DNA from: Xanthoparmelia taractica
Taxonomy: Eukaryota; Ascomycota; Lecanoromycetes; Lecanorales; Parmeliaceae
DNA length: 64,000 nucleotides
Reading direction: 5' to 3'
NCBI GenBank assembly: GCA_033085395.1
Contig: JANQBS010000033.1
Coordinates: 184,775 to 248,774 of the forward strand
Numbering within the stretch: the stretch's first letter is position 1; every line of letters begins with the position of its first letter. Both the position numbers and the translations under genes were made by a program. Positions 35,535 through 46,009 of the stretch are shown piece after piece. Under the pieces are notes generated by a model. That model saw nothing but the letters and a program-made list of their open reading frames with translations, was not told the origin of the DNA and made no database searches.

Positions 35535-37739
35535 TCAACTGGTCAAAAAGTGGAAGCGCTCATGAGCAACCATAGCAAAAGAAGGCATTGTTGCACCACA
35601 TTTGTGGCACCTGTCTCCCAAATCATTCTCTTCACCCTCGCTATCCCATGTCTCGCCCCCAAAAGAGCTTCCTTGCGGAGGTACGAGGGCGTCTTCGGAC
35701 CCAAGACCAGCGCGATCCGGAAGAAAAGGGCTGGAGATTCCAGGTTCAAGGTTATTAAAGCCGTCTTGCTCTCTCCGGCGATGGTCCGGTTCATTGTAAG
35801 AAGGCGCGGCATCCACATCAGCGATCTTCCAATCCTTGAGCACATCTTCCTGCCTTTTGAGCATCGTTCCAATGTCGCGGCCTGCGCCGGCCTTTCCCTC
35901 ACTTGTGGCCATGGACATATTTGTCGCGCAAAGGTTGACCAGAGTGAGGTTCCAGCCTGACTTTTCTGGATGCAGCTTTCGGAACAATGACAACAGAGTT
36001 TCCTCGACAAGCTTTTCAGCCAGGACGCTAATATCCTGAGCAAGACTAAATATGAACGATGGCATGGAGCTGGATTTGGATATACGAGCGGTATTTCTTG
36101 ACCCCGAACCGTCAGGATTGGGAGGCGGCCGCGAGCGAGTCGCGAGTCGAAGTGTCTTGGGACGGGCAATCCACCTTCGGGATGTAGTTGCCCTAGTATG
36201 AGTGGCCAGTTCTTCTTGCTCTCCTTCGAGCGCTATGCCCATGTCTCCAGCATATCCCAAAGTAGTAAGGTCTAGGCGCATTCGTTTGATGAGACTCCCA
36301 GACAGGACTCTTAATGCTTTCTCAACATGCTCAATATCGTCTAGTTTGATGTAGCTGTCTTCCTACCTACGTATCAACAACGGCCTCACGAAGGATGTTG
36401 GCCGCGACTCACAATGCTAATTTGTTGAGGCACTTCTTTGGCTTTCGCTACCTCCGCGTCATCGACGCCATGAAATAGACCCCAGACCTTATCTCCCAAG
36501 TCTCGTGGGACACCTGGACCCGCAAGCAATCGGCCGAGTGTTTCCGGTCCCATACCTCGAGACAAGCGGACATCTCGTACGCTTACCTTTTCCTTGGTAT
36601 TGCTATAGACAAGGCCAGCGTCAAAGGCGGCCGGACATCTCAACACGTAGTCTCTGATCTTTTGGGTAATTTTGAAGCCTATGGAATTTGAATATGAGCG
36701 TTACGGTGGAAAAATGAGGAAGGAAACAGTTTATAAATAGATAAAAATGTTACGTTCGTACTAACCAATGCCTGGTATTTTACTGATGTCATGCCCGTCG
36801 ATAAAATCAATCACATAGCTCCTACCATCTCTAGCATCAGGGTTGTACGGTGGAAGAAGAGTAGTTTGACCGTTTGGCTTATTGAGAGTCCCTACCAATT
36901 TTGAGATAAGCTTGTTAGTGCCAATGCCTGCTGTACAAGTGTAGCCTTGTAGCTCCTCTAACTGGTGCCTCAGATGTCGAGCAAGATGGGATCCGAGACA
37001 CAGACGTAGCAAAAGATCGGCTGAATCATTAGAAGAAGCATTGTCTGTGGGAACGATTCTGGAAGTTGGATTTGTACAAGCCGCAGGATAGGTTTGGCCA
37101 AATATGCTCGATGCATCAAAAGGAAAACCAACGGTTGGATCATGGTGATCCAGGTGAAAGAAAGAAGTTGTCAGATCGTGGTGATTGAGGAGGGCAGAAT
37201 TGTAGTCGACCAGGTCAGTGACATCCATAAAGACCTGCTCTGACTCAGCTGTCATGCACAACGCCGCTCTTTGTCACGGTCGAGAAGCTTACTTCGTCGA
37301 AGCCGAGCCTCTCGACCTTGTTGCCCCAACTGTAGGCTCTCAAGAAGTTATAATTATCTTTAGATGCATTGCGGAAGCGAGTCAAGTCTTCACCGAGAAC
37401 TAATATCATATCCGGGCATTTTTTCTTCGCTTCATGCACGAGTTGTAGCTTGTAGAGGCCTCTTCGTCGAGCTTCGTAGTTACAAGTGACGATGATTTGC
37501 TTCTGTTGTACAGCGAGTGGCAGGAACTTCCAACTTGGATTCTCCTTTTCAAAGACAGCGGCGTAGAAGCAGTCTTGATAAGGCAGTCAGCATGGAAGAA
37601 ATGGCACCATCTTCTTCATACGAACCGTAGTCCTGTCACAAGCATGAGCCACCAAACCCGGGCTGCCGGCCATCAGGCCATCAGCTTGACTTACAAAATG
37701 AATGATGACCCTCCCGTCACGCCTCTGGGGAGCCTCCAT
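35535..37739 (-). CDS. Y-family translesion DNA polymerase, Pol iota-like, with C-terminal UBZ-type finger
   Basis: DNA-damage bypass polymerase. Six exons: 37739-37695, 37632-37626 (7 nt), 37573-37293, 37234-36766, 36678-36413, 36362-35535; 631 residues. The 7-nt exon GACTACG joins VIIHF to CFYAAV, giving HFDYDCFYAAV with the metal-binding Asp. Pol iota-type motifs follow: PLAVQQKQIIVTCNYEARRR, CPDMILVLGEDLTRFR and RLGFDE-VFMDVTDLVDYN (catalytic Asp-Glu). Little-finger/HhH features are TCTAGIGTNKLISKL and ISKIPGIG-FKIT. The C-terminus has a C2H2 finger CHKCGATMPSFAMVAHERFH, a UBZ-like ubiquitin-binding element. The start MEAPQRRDG is chosen because the frame is closed a little further upstream by a TGA and this is the first ATG. 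Confidence 0.93.
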
Positions 37740-38689
37740 GATGAATTTGATGCCGTTAGACCCATCGTCCAAGAACTCTATCCTTGGCAACCTGACTCGT
37801 ACGCGAGAGGCAGAGATGAGGCAGACAACATTTCAAGTACGGGATCGCGAAGCTTTGATATGGGAGGATGGTGAGGTCAATGTTTGAGTTTTGTCTAACA
37901 TCACGTGAAGCTATTCAGCTATGCTGGAAGAAATCATCGCATTTTATTGGAATATACTCTTCATTTTGCGATTGATTATTTATCTTGATACGTAGTTACG
38001 ATTCACCTATGATTACTAATATTCAATGTTATCAGTAGCCAAACGGCTGAGATATTCATTGTTATCTTGCTTAAAAGTACGAAGTACCGTAAGTGAAGTA
38101 TTTTTTGGTGGTGGCAAAGGCCTCTAAAAAGAAAGGGGTTGTTGGTTGATGACTCGTGAGCCCTATTATTATTATTATTTCTCTATTTTTGCTGCTTGGG
38201 ATTGGGGAAAAAATAGCTTACGGAGTACTTTCTGATACTTAAGAGGTTATGGAGGAAAGGACAAAGCCCGACGGTTAAGGCAAGCTAAAAAGATTGTTCC
38301 AATTTCTCCATCCTAATAGTATATTATATTACTACGGTATTATATGTGTGACGTGTCTTGTGTCTCACTAAAACCTGCACCATGCGCTCCATCCGTCTCC
38401 TGGGCCGCTCGACTCGAGTCGAGAAGCTCATGCTCATGTTGTATATCATTTCCTCCAGTCCACTTTTTCCATCCTTGTTTGTAAAATCCCACGGGAAAAC
38501 AAAAAAAGTCCTTGAGAGCTTCAAGACGTCGCTTCTATATCTCGCTCTTTTACCCTTCCTTCGATAGCCGCCGTCTTTCAACGCTGCCTCTTCAGCAGCG
38601 CGCACCAACGACATCAACCCGGTGTTTTCAACTCCACCCCTTCATTCCCCCAACAACCCCCAAGTATATCCTTTGAAGAAGCTGCCGTC
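37740..38689. promoter_or_regulatory. Divergent intergenic region upstream of the polymerase and an unknown gene
   Basis: Head-to-head spacer of 950 bp. No discrete site assigned. Contains a short ATT run near 38166-38180 and AT-rich DNA. Confidence 0.4.
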
Positions 38690-39586
38690 ATGATCATCTT
38701 ACCAATGCGCTCGCAAGATCCGAACCCCAGCCGCCAGAGCAACGATTCTTTCAATCCTTCCCTCCCTCCCAGACAGAGGGACTCACCACCCCACATATCC
38801 GAACTCCGAAGACAAGTAGCGGGTGCAATGCTGTCCGTCATGCCATCGTCGCGACCGGCAGCACCTATGAGACCCAAGCTGTCTCTCCAAACCTCTGCAT
38901 TGTCCTTGCCGGCAATACAGAGATCAGCCGCAATCACCAACCCCTCGGAATCTACAGAGTCTCCCACAATCCAGAAAACGCATGCCAACGTTTTCGACGC
39001 ACCCCCGCCCACCCCAACATCTGCCATTCAACCTCAGATTCACTTCCCATCTTCTTCGACCACTTCATCCGCCTTACAAGAAGTCTCTCTTTTCCATAAC
39101 GACGCTCCTTATATTCTCCCCATTGGCACACACAGCATCCTCCGCAACAGTCCCTTACCCCGACGGCATATGTCTGCTGCGTCAAACTGGGCACCAAGAC
39201 GGATGTTCCCACCCACGAAGCGAGTAGCTTTTCAAGAGCGACTAGTCGAGTTCATACCTACCCCGGTCACTGAAGTATTTTCAGACACTGAACTCGAGAA
39301 CCCATCGTCGGAAGTTGACCACCAAAGAAGGCGAGAAGTCATCAAAACAGAGGATAGCCATTCGACACCCATCCATGGAAGGCACAAAAGGCGACAATGG
39401 GTTTGGAGACCGATGGAGGACGATGTATTGACGTCGCGTGGGCTTGTCTTTGTTGGGAGTAGTACCGAAACTCCAACAGGCCAGGTGCAAGTTGATGTAG
39501 TAAACTTGCTGTCCGATTCAGTGGACGGGGACGACGAGATTGCCGTAAGGCAATCCTCAACCCCGAAACAACTATTCACTAATTAG
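38690..39586 (+). CDS. Conserved-looking hypothetical disordered protein with an RVxF-type motif
   Basis: Single exon, 298 residues, rich in Ser, Pro and Arg, with no globular domain visible. Two islands look constrained. The first runs from THSILRNSPLPRRHMSAAS to APRRMFPPTKRVAFQERLVE (residues ~147-186) and contains KRVAF, a match to the RVxF docking consensus for protein phosphatase 1. The second is RHKRRQWVWRPMEDD (residues ~232-246). I recall similar islands in unnamed proteins of other moulds but cannot give a function. The N-terminal ~110 residues are low-complexity. A later start is possible at the Met in PMRSQDPN. Confidence 0.7.
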   Translation: MIILPMRSQDPNPSRQSNDSFNPSLPPRQRDSPPHISELRRQVAGAMLSVMPSSRPAAPMRPKLSLQTSALSLPAIQRSAAITNPSESTESPTIQKTHANVFDAPPPTPTSAIQPQIHFPSSSTTSSALQEVSLFHNDAPYILPIGTHSILRNSPLPRRHMSAASNWAPRRMFPPTKRVAFQERLVEFIPTPVTEVFSDTELENPSSEVDHQRRREVIKTEDSHSTPIHGRHKRRQWVWRPMEDDVLTSRGLVFVGSSTETPTGQVQVDVVNLLSDSVDGDDEIAVRQSSTPKQLFTN

Positions 39587-39970
39587 TGCACCGAAGCATA
39601 CACATCTACGATTCTACGACTGTCTATGAAGTTATGAGCCTTGCATTGATACCCACCTCGCGATCTAAAGCGACCAGAGGATAGAAGCCATGACGAGAGT
39701 GAGGAGCCGAGGCTGGGTGAATATAATAATAATCGTATTGACGTGGTATATACAATTCTAAAAAAAAAGTCTCTTACACAAGTACAAGGAGAAACCTATA
39801 GAATCCGCAGGGGACCTGAAGCTTCCAAAATTTGTCTACAACGCTATGCTTGGTGGACCTGCCTGAATCTGATAGGTAACTCTATTCTACGCTGTCAATG
39901 ACCAATCAGTACGTCTGCATGAACGCTCGAAGACAACGGGAGCTATCTCTAGAATTCAACTTCATGCTGT
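39587..39970. other. Convergent 3' region
   Basis: 3' ends of the hypothetical gene and SEC31. No gene seen. Confidence 0.4.
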
Positions 39971-42900
39971 TCAGGGGGTCGCTCTACTCATTGCAATCAA
40001 GCGCTTCACCCCAACCTAAGTTTCTGTCAACCAATGTCTTGGACTGAGACTCAAATGATCAACTCACCATCCAGTTTCCACACTCATCGGTTTTGTTGGT
40101 CATGATTTCTACATGTATGGCCTGCGCTTGCTCAAAATCCCTAGACTGTATTGCTTGCGCTAGCTCCACCATGCTTGCAATTGTGTCTGCCTTGAGAAGA
40201 TCCTCGTTGTTGAGATGATCGAATAGTATATTCAGCCTCTTCTCCGTGTCATTGACTTGCGCCTTGAAGGAGGATGGTGCTCGTGACTTGACACGCTGCA
40301 TGTCTTGATCAAGGATTTCATAAACCAGGTGTGCGTTAGATGGAATATGACTTCGATCTCCAGGCGCTAGATATGTTTTAGCGACTCATCCTTTCAGGCG
40401 TATTTCTTCTTGTGGGACTTACGGTATTTCGGAGGCGGTGGAGCAGCCTTGCGCTGAAGTTGAGCAGTCCCAGGCCGAGAACTTTGAGAAGGCGTTTGTG
40501 GTGGCCCCGAAGGGGTGGCGGTGGATCTAGGTGGTGGGCCAGCCGAGAGAGGCGGTTGTTGATTCTGCAAAGGAGCACTATAATTCTGCTGCGGAGCATA
40601 CGGATTAACAGGCGGGGTTCCCTGTCGCTTACCTCCGGGTATCGTTAAAGGATCTTGCGGATTTAGTGGCGCTGCGGGTTGCGTTGCTTGTGACGGAGCA
40701 TAGCGATTACTGGGTGGCGGAGCAGATGGTGGAGCATTGTATGGTGATGGTCCACGGGGAATCATGGGCTGTTGGTGGACAGGTAGGTTGGAAGAATGTG
40801 CTGGGGGAGCGTAAGTATTTGCAGCAGATGAGGGTCTCTGCGGCTGTAGGTATGAAGGTGAGATATTTGTAGAAGAAGATGACATCCCTGACTGTGGAGG
40901 GGCGGGTCCTTTAGACGGCGGGCCTACTGGTGGTGTCGATCTCGGCGGCGGCCCGAATGAAGGCCCATTATTAGCCTGCGGTGCTGGTTGGTAGGCCGTC
41001 GCGACATTTGCACCAACGCCTGGGGTCCCACGTCGGGAAGTGGTTGCTTTAAAGAAGCTTTCCGGGGTATCGTTCCAGTTACTCATGTTTGGAGCTTTGG
41101 AAGGGGGTGGAATGGAAGGAGACACGTTTGGATTTCGTGGAGGAGGCCCAAGAGGCGGTTTTTGGTATGAAGAGAACGTGGGTGCAGGTGCCGGCGCCGG
41201 GGGTTGTCCTGGCCGATAGTCCCCAGCACTATTGTATCCTGGCGCGTTATTGGTAGGAGCATATGGGTTCTGTGGCTGAGTAGACAGGGTCTGTGGATAT
41301 TGATTGCCTAAAGGAACAGTTTGCCTGCCAACATCGAGTTGCTGCTGTTGAAAGTCCGGTTGTGGCACTCGCTGTGTTACTCGGCTGGTGTTCGAGGGCT
41401 GTGAAGGTGCTGATGCTGGTGCCGTTTTTCGTGTCGCTTGCTGCACTCTGTTCATCGCAACCTCTGCAGCAGGATAACTACCAGGTAACAGTTTGAGGTA
41501 CCTCTCCGCAATTTGAAGCTGCCCATGTGCGGAAGCAATATCGGCGTACTCAGTGTACCTGTCGTATAGGGAAGCAAGCTTCCAATCCGATGTTGCCCCT
41601 TTGTCGCTGTCTTGATATTGAGTAACCTCGCGGAAAATTGTAACCTTTTCGATAAATCTTTGGAGCGAGTGTGCGTGGACGGAGAAGGAAGGGGCTTTGC
41701 TAGTCTCTTGTAGTTCGGCGCCCTCGTTCTCTTCCAGCTCCGCGATCCAGATAGAGACAACCTTCTCCAACTTGGAGCCTGCGAGGTAACAGAACAAGGC
41801 GTCCTTTCGAAGATTGCTATCACTACCCTTAACCTTCATCTGCTCATCAAGCCGGTCCCCGAGTGCTTCGCAAAGATCAGGGAATTCTTTGGCATCAGCG
41901 TACGTGCAGATAGTCACCATAATCTCCTTCCAATGAGCCAGGTCTGCATTGTGTACCAAATCCCAGAGATTCTTGCCTACCACAGATGCTAATAGGCGTA
42001 GGTAATTCGGTCCTCCTGCCTTCCGATTAAAATAAGCCTTCTGCGCTTTTTCAATGCATTTTTGACCTCCACAAATGGCGATCATGAATGCATCCGCAAG
42101 CCTATCCTCTTGCAAACATACATCCAAAGCTTTATTGAACTCTCCAAGCTGGAGTGCTCGCGTGATTATTCGATCGGATTCAGACTCTGAGCCAGAGTAC
42201 AGTTGAAACGGACTATTGGTCTTTGCACCTTTAGTAGCTGCAAGTTCGGACAGAAAGCTATCACCGTCAGCGCTGCTGTCGAAAAAGGCCGACAGTCGGT
42301 TGGACTTGGATGCGGATGGTTGTTTCAATCCTTGAGACGCTGCATCCTTTGAACCATTTATTGACAGCTTCGAGACGCCATCTGCTGCCTCATCATCTTG
42401 GCTTGGATATCCAAGGTAGTGCACGAGGTCCTTTCTTGGACTCTTCGACATCAGTGTCTGAATGACCTTCCAATCGGCCTTTTCCGCGTCCGAGGTAGCT
42501 TCAGAAATTTTCTTTTCACAGATATTGCTTATATTATTTTCCTTCAATGCTGCTTCGAATGCCTCGGTAGATGACGCAATGCGATCGTCAACTGCAAAAG
42601 TTGAGATGCGAACCATTGATCTTTTTGTTTCTGATGCGCTTCCTTTGAAAGTGATTACCTTCCCGCCAAAGCCGAATGATGCACCACAGGGTCTCTGTAA
42701 CCATTTAGGTGCTTTTTGGAGATTAAAGCTCGTGCCTTGCGGCTGTGACTGCGCTTTGTTAAAGAACTCATCGTCGTCCACCGTCTGTGAGTGACTGCCA
42801 ACGAGACCGTCTGCTTCAGGTTTAGTGCTTTGGACTGATTGAATCATGATTTTGCCGTCGAAAGAAGCGGTTGCCACAATACCAGGATTGTGAGGGTTCC

Positions 42901-44096
42901 ATCTTGTTTGAAAGGCCCAATTAGTAACTACCGCGAACTCGCCGTACGAATCGCCTGTTTGGGGATTCCAGCAAATATTCCTATTATCTTTTCCAGAAGA
43001 GAGCAACAAATCGCTGTCTTGCGAACACCAGGAGAGCGATAGTACACCTCCGTCGTGGCCTTGTAGAATCTAAAAGCAGTTAGTGTATCTCCTGTCGGAA
43101 AATCCAACGATTGCTTACCCGCTCCGGGGCGTTCGCGTTCCTCAGATCCCATACTAAAATGACAGGTTCCGTATCATTAGGAATGGCAGTAATGAGCCGG
43201 GTGGTCTGAACGACGATTAACCGACAGCCCTTGGAGTTTCCATGACATTAATACCTTGACTGGGTCCCAAGCGATTGCACTGACAGGCTTTCGGCCCACA
43301 TTATTCAAGGTCAGACTTTCTCTCTTGTTCTTCACGTCCCAAACGGTCATTGTACCTCCGCTACTGCCTGTGGCCAAGATGTGTGCTGTTCTTTTATTCC
43401 AATCAAGACAGTCAAAGTCGTCAGCTCTGGCAACTGCATTGCCCATGCGGAACGGATTTCCAACATTATTGAGATCGGAAATGAACAGCTAATTCAACGT
43501 CAGCTGCCGAACAAGACGTCGAAATGATTTGCTTACCTCGCCTTTAGCTCCAACAGTAGCTAGCAGCTCTGACCGAAATGCATTAAACTGAAGTGCTTTG
43601 ATAGCGCCGCTGTGTTTTGACGTCCGTGATTCGGAAGCGTCCCTGAGAGAAAGTGAGTCTTCAGTTTGGGCATTAGACAGTCAGTCTCACCCATTCCCAC
43701 TGAGAAGCTTGTCGGCATCCCATAGATCTAGCGAGCCATTCTCTAGTGCGCCAGCAATTATACCTCTTGATTGATTGTCGTCCCCAGTCGTCCAAGCAAT
43801 GTCATTGAAGCTGATCAAGAAACTCACTGTTAGCACTCTTCTTTCCTGCGTCGGTTTAGGGAAGAAGCGAAATTTGGAGTCACTTACCGCGAATCAGTAC
43901 TTATACTCGCGGCTGGTTTCAATTCCCGACCCTGCTGGAAATTGTCCAAGTCCAGGTCCCATAGCTCAAGTTGCGTCTCATTGGAAAAACCCTCGTCGAC
44001 TGCGCCGGCTTTTGTGCCAGTAGCGAGGAAGGGTGAAGATGTGCCAGATGACCAAGCGAACGTAGCTGTCCTCGGAACCTCTCGTAGCCCAACCAT
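39971..44096 (-). CDS. sec31: COPII outer-coat protein Sec31
   Basis: Scaffold of COPII vesicles leaving the ER, partner of Sec13. Eight exons: 44096-43888, 43810-43691, 43642-43537, 43488-43255, 43205-43119, 43069-40423, 40366-40068, 40015-39971; 1248 residues, as expected. The N-terminal WD40 propeller starts [19 protein letters not shown] and includes [30 protein letters not shown] and [15 protein letters not shown]. An alpha-solenoid follows ([39 protein letters not shown]). Then comes a long Pro/Gln-rich linker and the conserved C-terminal helical domain ([17 protein letters not shown]-like [23 protein letters not shown]). All seven introns are 48-77 nt and close in frame. Confidence 0.96.
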
Positions 44097-44494
44097 GTTA
44101 AGCCGTTGGGCGTTTCAACCGATGTGTACGTGAGCTGAAGATTGACAGTAATAAATAAGATTGATTGTAAAACGAAAGGGAGAGGGAAACTATAATGCCC
44201 CCGAAACGCTCCACAATATTAGATAGAGCGTCAGTTGCTGCCTGCGAGATCTAAAGCTCAGTCATGGGTATCAAGACTTAATTGCTGGAAGGTGTCCTTG
44301 ATCAAAGTGATCTAATCTTGTGCTGTGTTTTTGGTACGACCACATTTCCATGCTCTGGGGTAATTTTCCGCTTACGCTAGTTAAGTATATTTTTCCGGTT
44401 TAAGCCCCTCGGTCCGTTAGCACCATCATGCGCAAGTACTTCGTACACACACACCTTATGCATTCTTTAGGAAAGTTTGTTCCTGGGATGCAAC
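44097..44494. promoter_or_regulatory. Divergent spacer between SEC31 and the RRM gene
   Basis: 398 bp between head-to-head genes; must contain both promoters. No individual site assigned. Confidence 0.5.
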
Positions 44495-45063
44495 ATGACA
44501 GAGTCTGTGCGTTTATAATCCCCCTCCCCTGTCATCTCCAATGGTTAACTTCTGTAGTCCCGCCTGAAGTCGACGGTCTATGTTACTGGTCTCGACAATG
44601 CAGTGAGCGACAAAATATTGGCCGATACCTTCTTGCCTTTCGGCGAGATTGTAGATGTCACAATACCCAGACCAGAGCTACCATCTTCGACGGATCCTCA
44701 TAGAGGATTCGGCTACGTTGAATTCGAAATCCCAGGAGATGCAAAAGAAGCAATCGACAACATGGATCAAAGTGAGCTTTTCGGTCGAGTCCTCAAGGTC
44801 GCTCCAGCAAAACCGCAGAAGGATGGTAACCAGGGTCTTGGAAGCAAAACAGCTGTTTGGGAATCGGTAAGTCTGGCCTCGTTGTTGCTATGTTATGGTT
44901 CAGATTCTGACCGCATGTTCAGGAGGGCTATCTTGCAAAGCATGCCGTGACCAAAGAAGATCAGATAGCAGCGGGACCACGACGAGAGGAACTCGGAGCC
45001 ATTTCCGAGGACCCAATGCATGGTCTTGAAGGCTTAGACGTGGCGGGACCCCAGCGAGTGTGA
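44495..45063 (+). CDS. Small RRM protein, related to the cyclophilin-E/Cyp33 RRM
   Basis: Three exons: 44495-44506 (12 nt, MTES), 44558-44866 and 44923-45063; 153 residues. One RRM: RNP2 STVYVTGLDNAVSDKILAD, and RNP1-like region HRGFGYVEFEIPGDAKEAID. The motif FLPFGEIVDVTIP and the SELFGRVLKVAPAKP end resemble the RRM of human PPIE/Cyp33, but no cyclophilin domain follows. The tail (VWES-EGYLAKHAVTKEDQIAAG) is acidic and ends AGPQRV. Probably a spliceosome-associated RNA-binding protein by analogy; this is inference. The first exon is inferred from donor GTGCGT and acceptor CTGTAG, the only arrangement giving an ATG in frame with the RRM start. Confidence 0.85.
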
Positions 45064-45277
45064 TAGCACAATAGATGATGGGTCTACTTTCATTATTTGA
45101 GTCTCTTAAGTGAGACTTTCGTTGCTCTGATGGACTGATTGCCACTTATATGTACATGACAGTGACTTCTAACGCGCATTGCCCGAAACCTCAGCCATTT
45201 TCGAACCCCTGATGTTGGCACGACTCGCAAAGTAGATCATTACGGTTCAGGGTAATGTCCAGCTCCGACAATTTGAT

Positions 45278-45778
45278 TCATTTGAAGCTGTCTGATCGAT
45301 TTGTCTTGTGAAGACGTAGCGTTTTGTCCGTGACAAGTTTATTTGCCAGACTGTAGATAGCAAATCCGATTGCGACACTGCAAGTGGGGATTTAATGAAT
45401 GTAACCATTCGATGCGGATCCGTCAAAACATACCCAAGTACAACACCTGCCGTTACACAACGTATTAGCAAAGTCTCTTCCCGAGCCTGTAGAAAGACAC
45501 AGTCTACCTAACGGCATAAGCTCCGGAGGAATCTTCTTCAGCGTTCGTAGACGCTGGGATATTGTATGCGCTGCCCAATGGTAACATTAGTCCCGTGATC
45601 TCGGTATCTCCTGTGCAAATGGGTGCTCCTGTTGACGAAAGCGATAGCCATACCGCTGTGCTCCTCTTTCTGCTGAAAGTTAGTGACTGTTTGGGTAGGT
45701 GAAACGATGTTGACTTACTGGCATTGGCCTAAAAAGTGGCCTCGTAGGCTGCATCCTGAGTATACGAGTTGGATACAT
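45278..45778 (-). CDS. MLRQ/NDUFA4-like (B12D family) small mitochondrial membrane protein
   Basis: Five-exon gene with no long open frame: 45778-45719, 45672-45654 (19 nt), 45570-45508, 45446-45434 (13 nt), 45377-45278; 84 residues. The spliced protein has a basic presequence-like start (MYPTRILRMQPTRPLFRPMP), then KEEHSAHTISQRLRTLKKIP and PELMPLGVVLGVAIGFAIYS (one membrane helix). It ends with TDKTLRLHKTNRSDSFK. The P-E-L-x-P-L-G-V-V segment and the TDxTLRL end are characteristic of the MLRQ family; the human member NDUFA4 is associated with cytochrome c oxidase. Introns are 46, 83, 61 and 56 nt. The exon 2 acceptor is CAGCAG, so one Gln may be optional. It faces COX12 head to head at 231 bp. 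Confidence 0.88.
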
Positions 45779-45855
45779 GCTCGCCCAGATGGTTTTGAAC
45801 TTCAGAATGTGACGCTTTGGTACCTTGTGTAAGCAGCTTAATGAACCTTTCTATA

Positions 45856-45862
45856 TGAGTCA
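45856..45862. promoter_or_regulatory. TGAGTCA element (AP-1/Gcn4-type core)
   Basis: Exact match to the bZIP core bound by Gcn4/CPC-1 or AP-1-like factors. One of two in the MLRQ-like/COX12 spacer. Binding is inferred only. Confidence 0.45.
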
Positions 45863-45942
45863 CATAGTTGTAGTAGCGCGCTAGCGTTGCCAAGAACTCC
45901 GAGCTTGATGTCTTCCGCTGAGCCCGCAGCTCTCACTTCAAC

Positions 45943-45949
45943 TGAGTCA
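45943..45949. promoter_or_regulatory. Second TGAGTCA element
   Basis: Exact match, 67 bp upstream of the COX12 ATG and 87 bp from the first copy. Confidence 0.45.
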
Positions 45950-46009
45950 ACAATCAACAGCTACGCCCATCTTATACGATACTCAAGCCTTTACTAAGTA
46001 GCCATAAGA

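Larger units (their letters stand above)
45779..46009. promoter_or_regulatory. Shared divergent promoter of the MLRQ-like gene and COX12
   Basis: 231 bp between two start codons pointing away from each other; both products are predicted respiratory-chain components. Two perfect TGAGTCA elements lie inside it. Confidence 0.65.

Noticed and set aside
35357..35575. 72-residue plus-strand open frame
   Set aside because: Overlaps the polymerase 3' end and matches nothing; likely chance.
38160..38180. ATT run as a possible origin or terminator
   Set aside because: Simple trinucleotide tract; no ARS-like or terminator structure can be supported.
44428..44703. Alternative start for the RRM gene at 44428
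   Set aside because: That frame does not encode the RRM and stops early; the start at 44495 with a short first exon restores the domain.
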